Source: Actinidia chinensis
Taxonomy: Eukaryota > Streptophyta > Magnoliopsida > Ericales > Actinidiaceae
Length of the DNA: 10,000 nucleotides
Assembly: GCA_009663005.1 (NCBI GenBank)
Contig: CM018905.1
Coordinates: forward strand, 18,242,419 to 18,252,418
Reading direction: 5' to 3'
Shown here: positions 8,487-10,000 of the stretch, one piece after another
How the letters are laid out: each line of letters opens with the position of its first letter
How positions within the stretch are numbered: position 1 is the stretch's first letter
Made by a program: the position numbers and the translations under genes
Notes under the pieces: model-generated
Databases searched by the model: none
The model's input: the letters and a program-made list of their open reading frames with translations, nothing else
Told to the model about the DNA's origin: nothing

Positions 8487-8719
8487 GGGGGGGGTGTGGG
8501 TTGTTTTTTTGTTTTTTTGTGGTGTGTTTTGTTGTGTTTTTTTGTTGTTGTTTTGTTTGGGTGTTTTGTGTTTGTCCCTCTCTCTCCTTTGTCCCTTCTC
8601 CCTCCCTTGATATTAGCTTTAAGGAATTGGATGAGTTCGGTCTTTTCTTGTTCCTTCAGATTTGCTCCCCTTAGAAAGAAACGGTCCGAGCTGGGCTCAT
8701 CCAACTCATAGCGTATCAA
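7690..8719 (-). pseudogene. Reverse transcriptase of pol, catalytic motif altered, interrupted by a poly-G tract
   Basis: Reverse transcriptase copies element RNA into DNA. The N-terminal lead-in (RYELDEPSSDRFFL to LIQFLKANI) runs 8719 to 8609. Coding character then stops, and resumes near 8402 with KHELNV and RGRRSAA, so roughly a dozen conserved residues are replaced by the low-complexity tract. Later come VVVKKKTGKWRV, SCPKDCF, FLDAYRGYHQIAMHEPD (first catalytic Asp codon 8079-8081) and MPFGLKNAGATYQRM. The active-site motif reads YIDKM: the second Asp is Lys (codon 7884-7886). Stops include 8342-8344, one in place of Cys near 8185, 8031-8033, and one near 7800. A one-base loss near 8165 shifts the frame before SCPKDCF. 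The enzyme would be inactive. Confidence 0.9.
8403..8608. repeat. 82-base G homopolymer grading into G/T-rich and C/T-rich low-complexity sequence
   Basis: Bases 8403-8484 are all G. They are followed by TT, eight more G, almost purely G/T sequence to about 8574, and then pyrimidine-rich sequence to 8608, where clean reverse transcriptase coding resumes. It stands in for about a dozen conserved codons. The gradation from pure G through G/T to C/T resembles failed base calling more than a natural insertion. A genuine expanded G tract cannot be excluded. Confidence 0.9.
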
Positions 8720-8759
8720 GTCTTACACAACTTTAGCCTTTGGATCCCTCCCAACATGA

Positions 8760-10000
8760 AGGAACACTTCCACCTCTGGTTATATCTTTTAGGGTCTTGA
8801 CCTATGGGTTTGGGCCTTTTGAAGTAAGTCTTGACTCAAATCCGGGCGAGGAGTTTGTAGATTTGTTCCTTGAATACCACGTTGACCACTTGCTTCACCC
8901 GGTTCTCGTACTTGATCGGACTTTCTTTTCTCCTCTTGAACATACCTTTTACACGGATAGTTGTCCCCGTAACCTTTTCTGCCTATTTAACGTCGTCCTC
9001 CAATAGGGCAAACATCTCGACCCAGGACATGAGATCCCAAAGGTCAGTTGGAGGGTTGAGTGTCAAGTTTTCTCAGAGCCTCCCCCCAGAAGTCAGTCCG
9101 AGCTTATAGCTTGCCACTGCTAACTCCTCAGAGCACTCCTTAATCTCATTGTACGTCTCCCAATACCACTTGTTGTAGTTACGGATCGATTCTTTCTTGC
9201 CTTTTCTCAATCAAAAGAGAGCCTACTCCCTTTGGCACCTTTGCGTTGATCATAAATTGGGCTACGAAGGATTCGGTCAGATGGTGGAAGTTCTCGATTA
9301 ACCCTATAGGCAATTTGTCAAACCATTTCAGTCTGAGGTCCACTAGGCTTGACGAGAACACCCGGCACATCAAGGCATCTATATGGTTCCAAAGAGCCAT
9401 CATCTGCCTAATGTGACTCACATGGGATCTTGAATTTGACTTCCCATCGTACAAGGTAAATCTTGGCGGCATAAACTTCTCTAATGGGTCCAAACCCTTG
9501 ATTTCTCGAGAGAATGGAGTCTGGTACCTGGGGGTGGCCTCCCTTTGTTTGCTGCGGGCAATGCGTATCACCGAACCCGTAGGAACGACTTTGCTTATAG
9601 CCGTCACTTTACATCCATTAAGCTTGGCATGCAAATCTCCTTCTTGGTTTCGCTTGGCGTTAAGTGTGTCGCGGAGATCCACCCTTAACTTGGTTAGCTC
9701 GGGTGACCTTTTCCGCTTGCTGTTAGCCACGGTCTTGCTATCAGATCAATTAACTATGCTTACATGAGTTTTATGTTGCTTCTTATCCCGACCTTCCCAT
9801 GGGGGTAGGGTCGGTTCTTTGATCCGGTCTTCTGTTTTCCCTAGCACAACGGTCTCGGATGGCTTCATCAACTTGTTGTCTACCATAATTTGCGTCAATT
9901 CGGCTAGCTACCTCTATAGGCACTCAATGGTTATATCATGACTGTCTGCTCCTCTAGGGAGCAACTGACTTGAGTTCTGCACAGAGGTGGCCCTAGCTGC
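8760..10000 (-). pseudogene. Gag polyprotein, partial at the right edge and broken; nucleocapsid truncated
   Basis: Gag forms the virus-like particle that packages element RNA. The minus strand reads as gag from the window edge. The capsid (Retrotrans_gag) region is clear at about 9460-9215: PPRFTLYDGKSN, MALWNHIDAL and KWFDKLPIGLIENFHHL. It continues in another frame as KESIRNYNKWYWETYNEI and LGLTSGGRL to about 8940, then a basic stretch and RYNQRWKCSF near 8775, probably the start of a zinc knuckle whose remaining Cys/His are missing. Stops lie at 9914-9916, 9908-9910, 9746-9748, 9073-9075, 8983-8985 and 8836-8838. A frameshift sits near 9205. The longest clean stretch is 9730-9179. The initiator lies outside the window or is unrecognised. 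Gag appears originally continuous with pol. Confidence 0.85.

Larger units (their letters stand above)
1..10000 (-). mobile_element. Decayed Ty3/gypsy LTR retrotransposon, Tat-like lineage, truncated by both window edges
   Basis: Minus-strand domain order is gag, (protease lost), reverse transcriptase, RNase H, second archaeal-type RNase H, integrase, then a long 3' region with tandem repeats and an antisense accessory gene. Integrase downstream of RNase H defines the Ty3/gypsy order. A second RNase H between the first and integrase, and an extra ORF antisense to gag-pol, are known features of the plant Tat lineage. The integrase ends without a chromodomain, which also fits Tat/Athila rather than chromoviruses. 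The terminal LTRs, primer-binding site and polypurine tract of this element are not identifiable here; the 5' LTR should lie beyond 10000 and the 3' LTR to the left of 1. All coding regions are broken, so mobilisation would need proteins from another copy. Lineage assignment is inferred from architecture and remembered family features, not from a tree. Confidence 0.85.

Noticed and set aside
8298..8719. Long poly-Gly ORFs (plus strand) and a poly-Pro ORF (minus strand)
   Set aside because: They exist only because the G homopolymer is open in every frame. The right-hand part of the minus-strand ORF (8719-8609) is real reverse transcriptase lead-in; the rest is low complexity.
8740..9109. Plus-strand ORFs over the gag C-terminal region
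   Set aside because: The minus strand reads as gag here (KESIRNYNKWYW and following), so the plus-strand ORFs are shadows.

Overview
The window is plant nuclear DNA occupied almost entirely by one decayed Ty3/gypsy-type LTR retrotransposon lying on the minus strand. Domain order and sequence character fit the Tat branch (relatives: Tat, Ogre, Grande, Retand). No cellular gene, rRNA or tRNA gene was recognised. The host is most likely a flowering plant; nothing seen fixes the species.

Read in the element's own direction (right to left): gag enters from the right edge and runs to about 8770. The nucleocapsid tail then joins directly to the segment that normally precedes reverse transcriptase, so the protease is missing. 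Next come reverse transcriptase (about 8719-7690, interrupted by an 82-base G run and low-complexity sequence at 8403-8608), the gypsy-type RNase H (about 7685-7095), an acidic linker, a second RNase H of the archaeal type characteristic of Tat elements (about 6895-6519), and integrase (about 6460-5228). Every domain carries stops or frameshifts and several catalytic residues are changed, so this copy cannot be autonomous.

Beyond the pol stop lies a long 3' region. It holds two blocks of one approximately 79-bp tandem repeat family (3066-3698, where it forms 158-bp dimers, and about 4650-5150), separated by about 950 bp of unrelated sequence. That insert has a TATA box, a polyadenylation signal and a weak primer-binding-like site, all on the plus strand, and may be a nested LTR.

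Left of the repeats, on the plus strand and so antisense to gag-pol, is a degraded accessory gene (about 656-2933). It has a region resembling the plant 'putative gypsy type transposon' family, two recognisable GT-AG introns, a basic patch, a probable coiled coil and an acidic C-terminus. This matches the antisense extra ORF known from some Tat-lineage elements. The remaining 640 bp at the left probably hold its leader or promoter. Neither terminal LTR of the main element is identifiable in the window.

Many premature stops, in both the plus-strand accessory gene and the minus-strand gag-pol, sit where Gln or Arg would be expected (CAG to TAG, CAA to TAA, CGA to TGA). This is the pattern left by cytosine methylation and deamination in silenced plant transposons.
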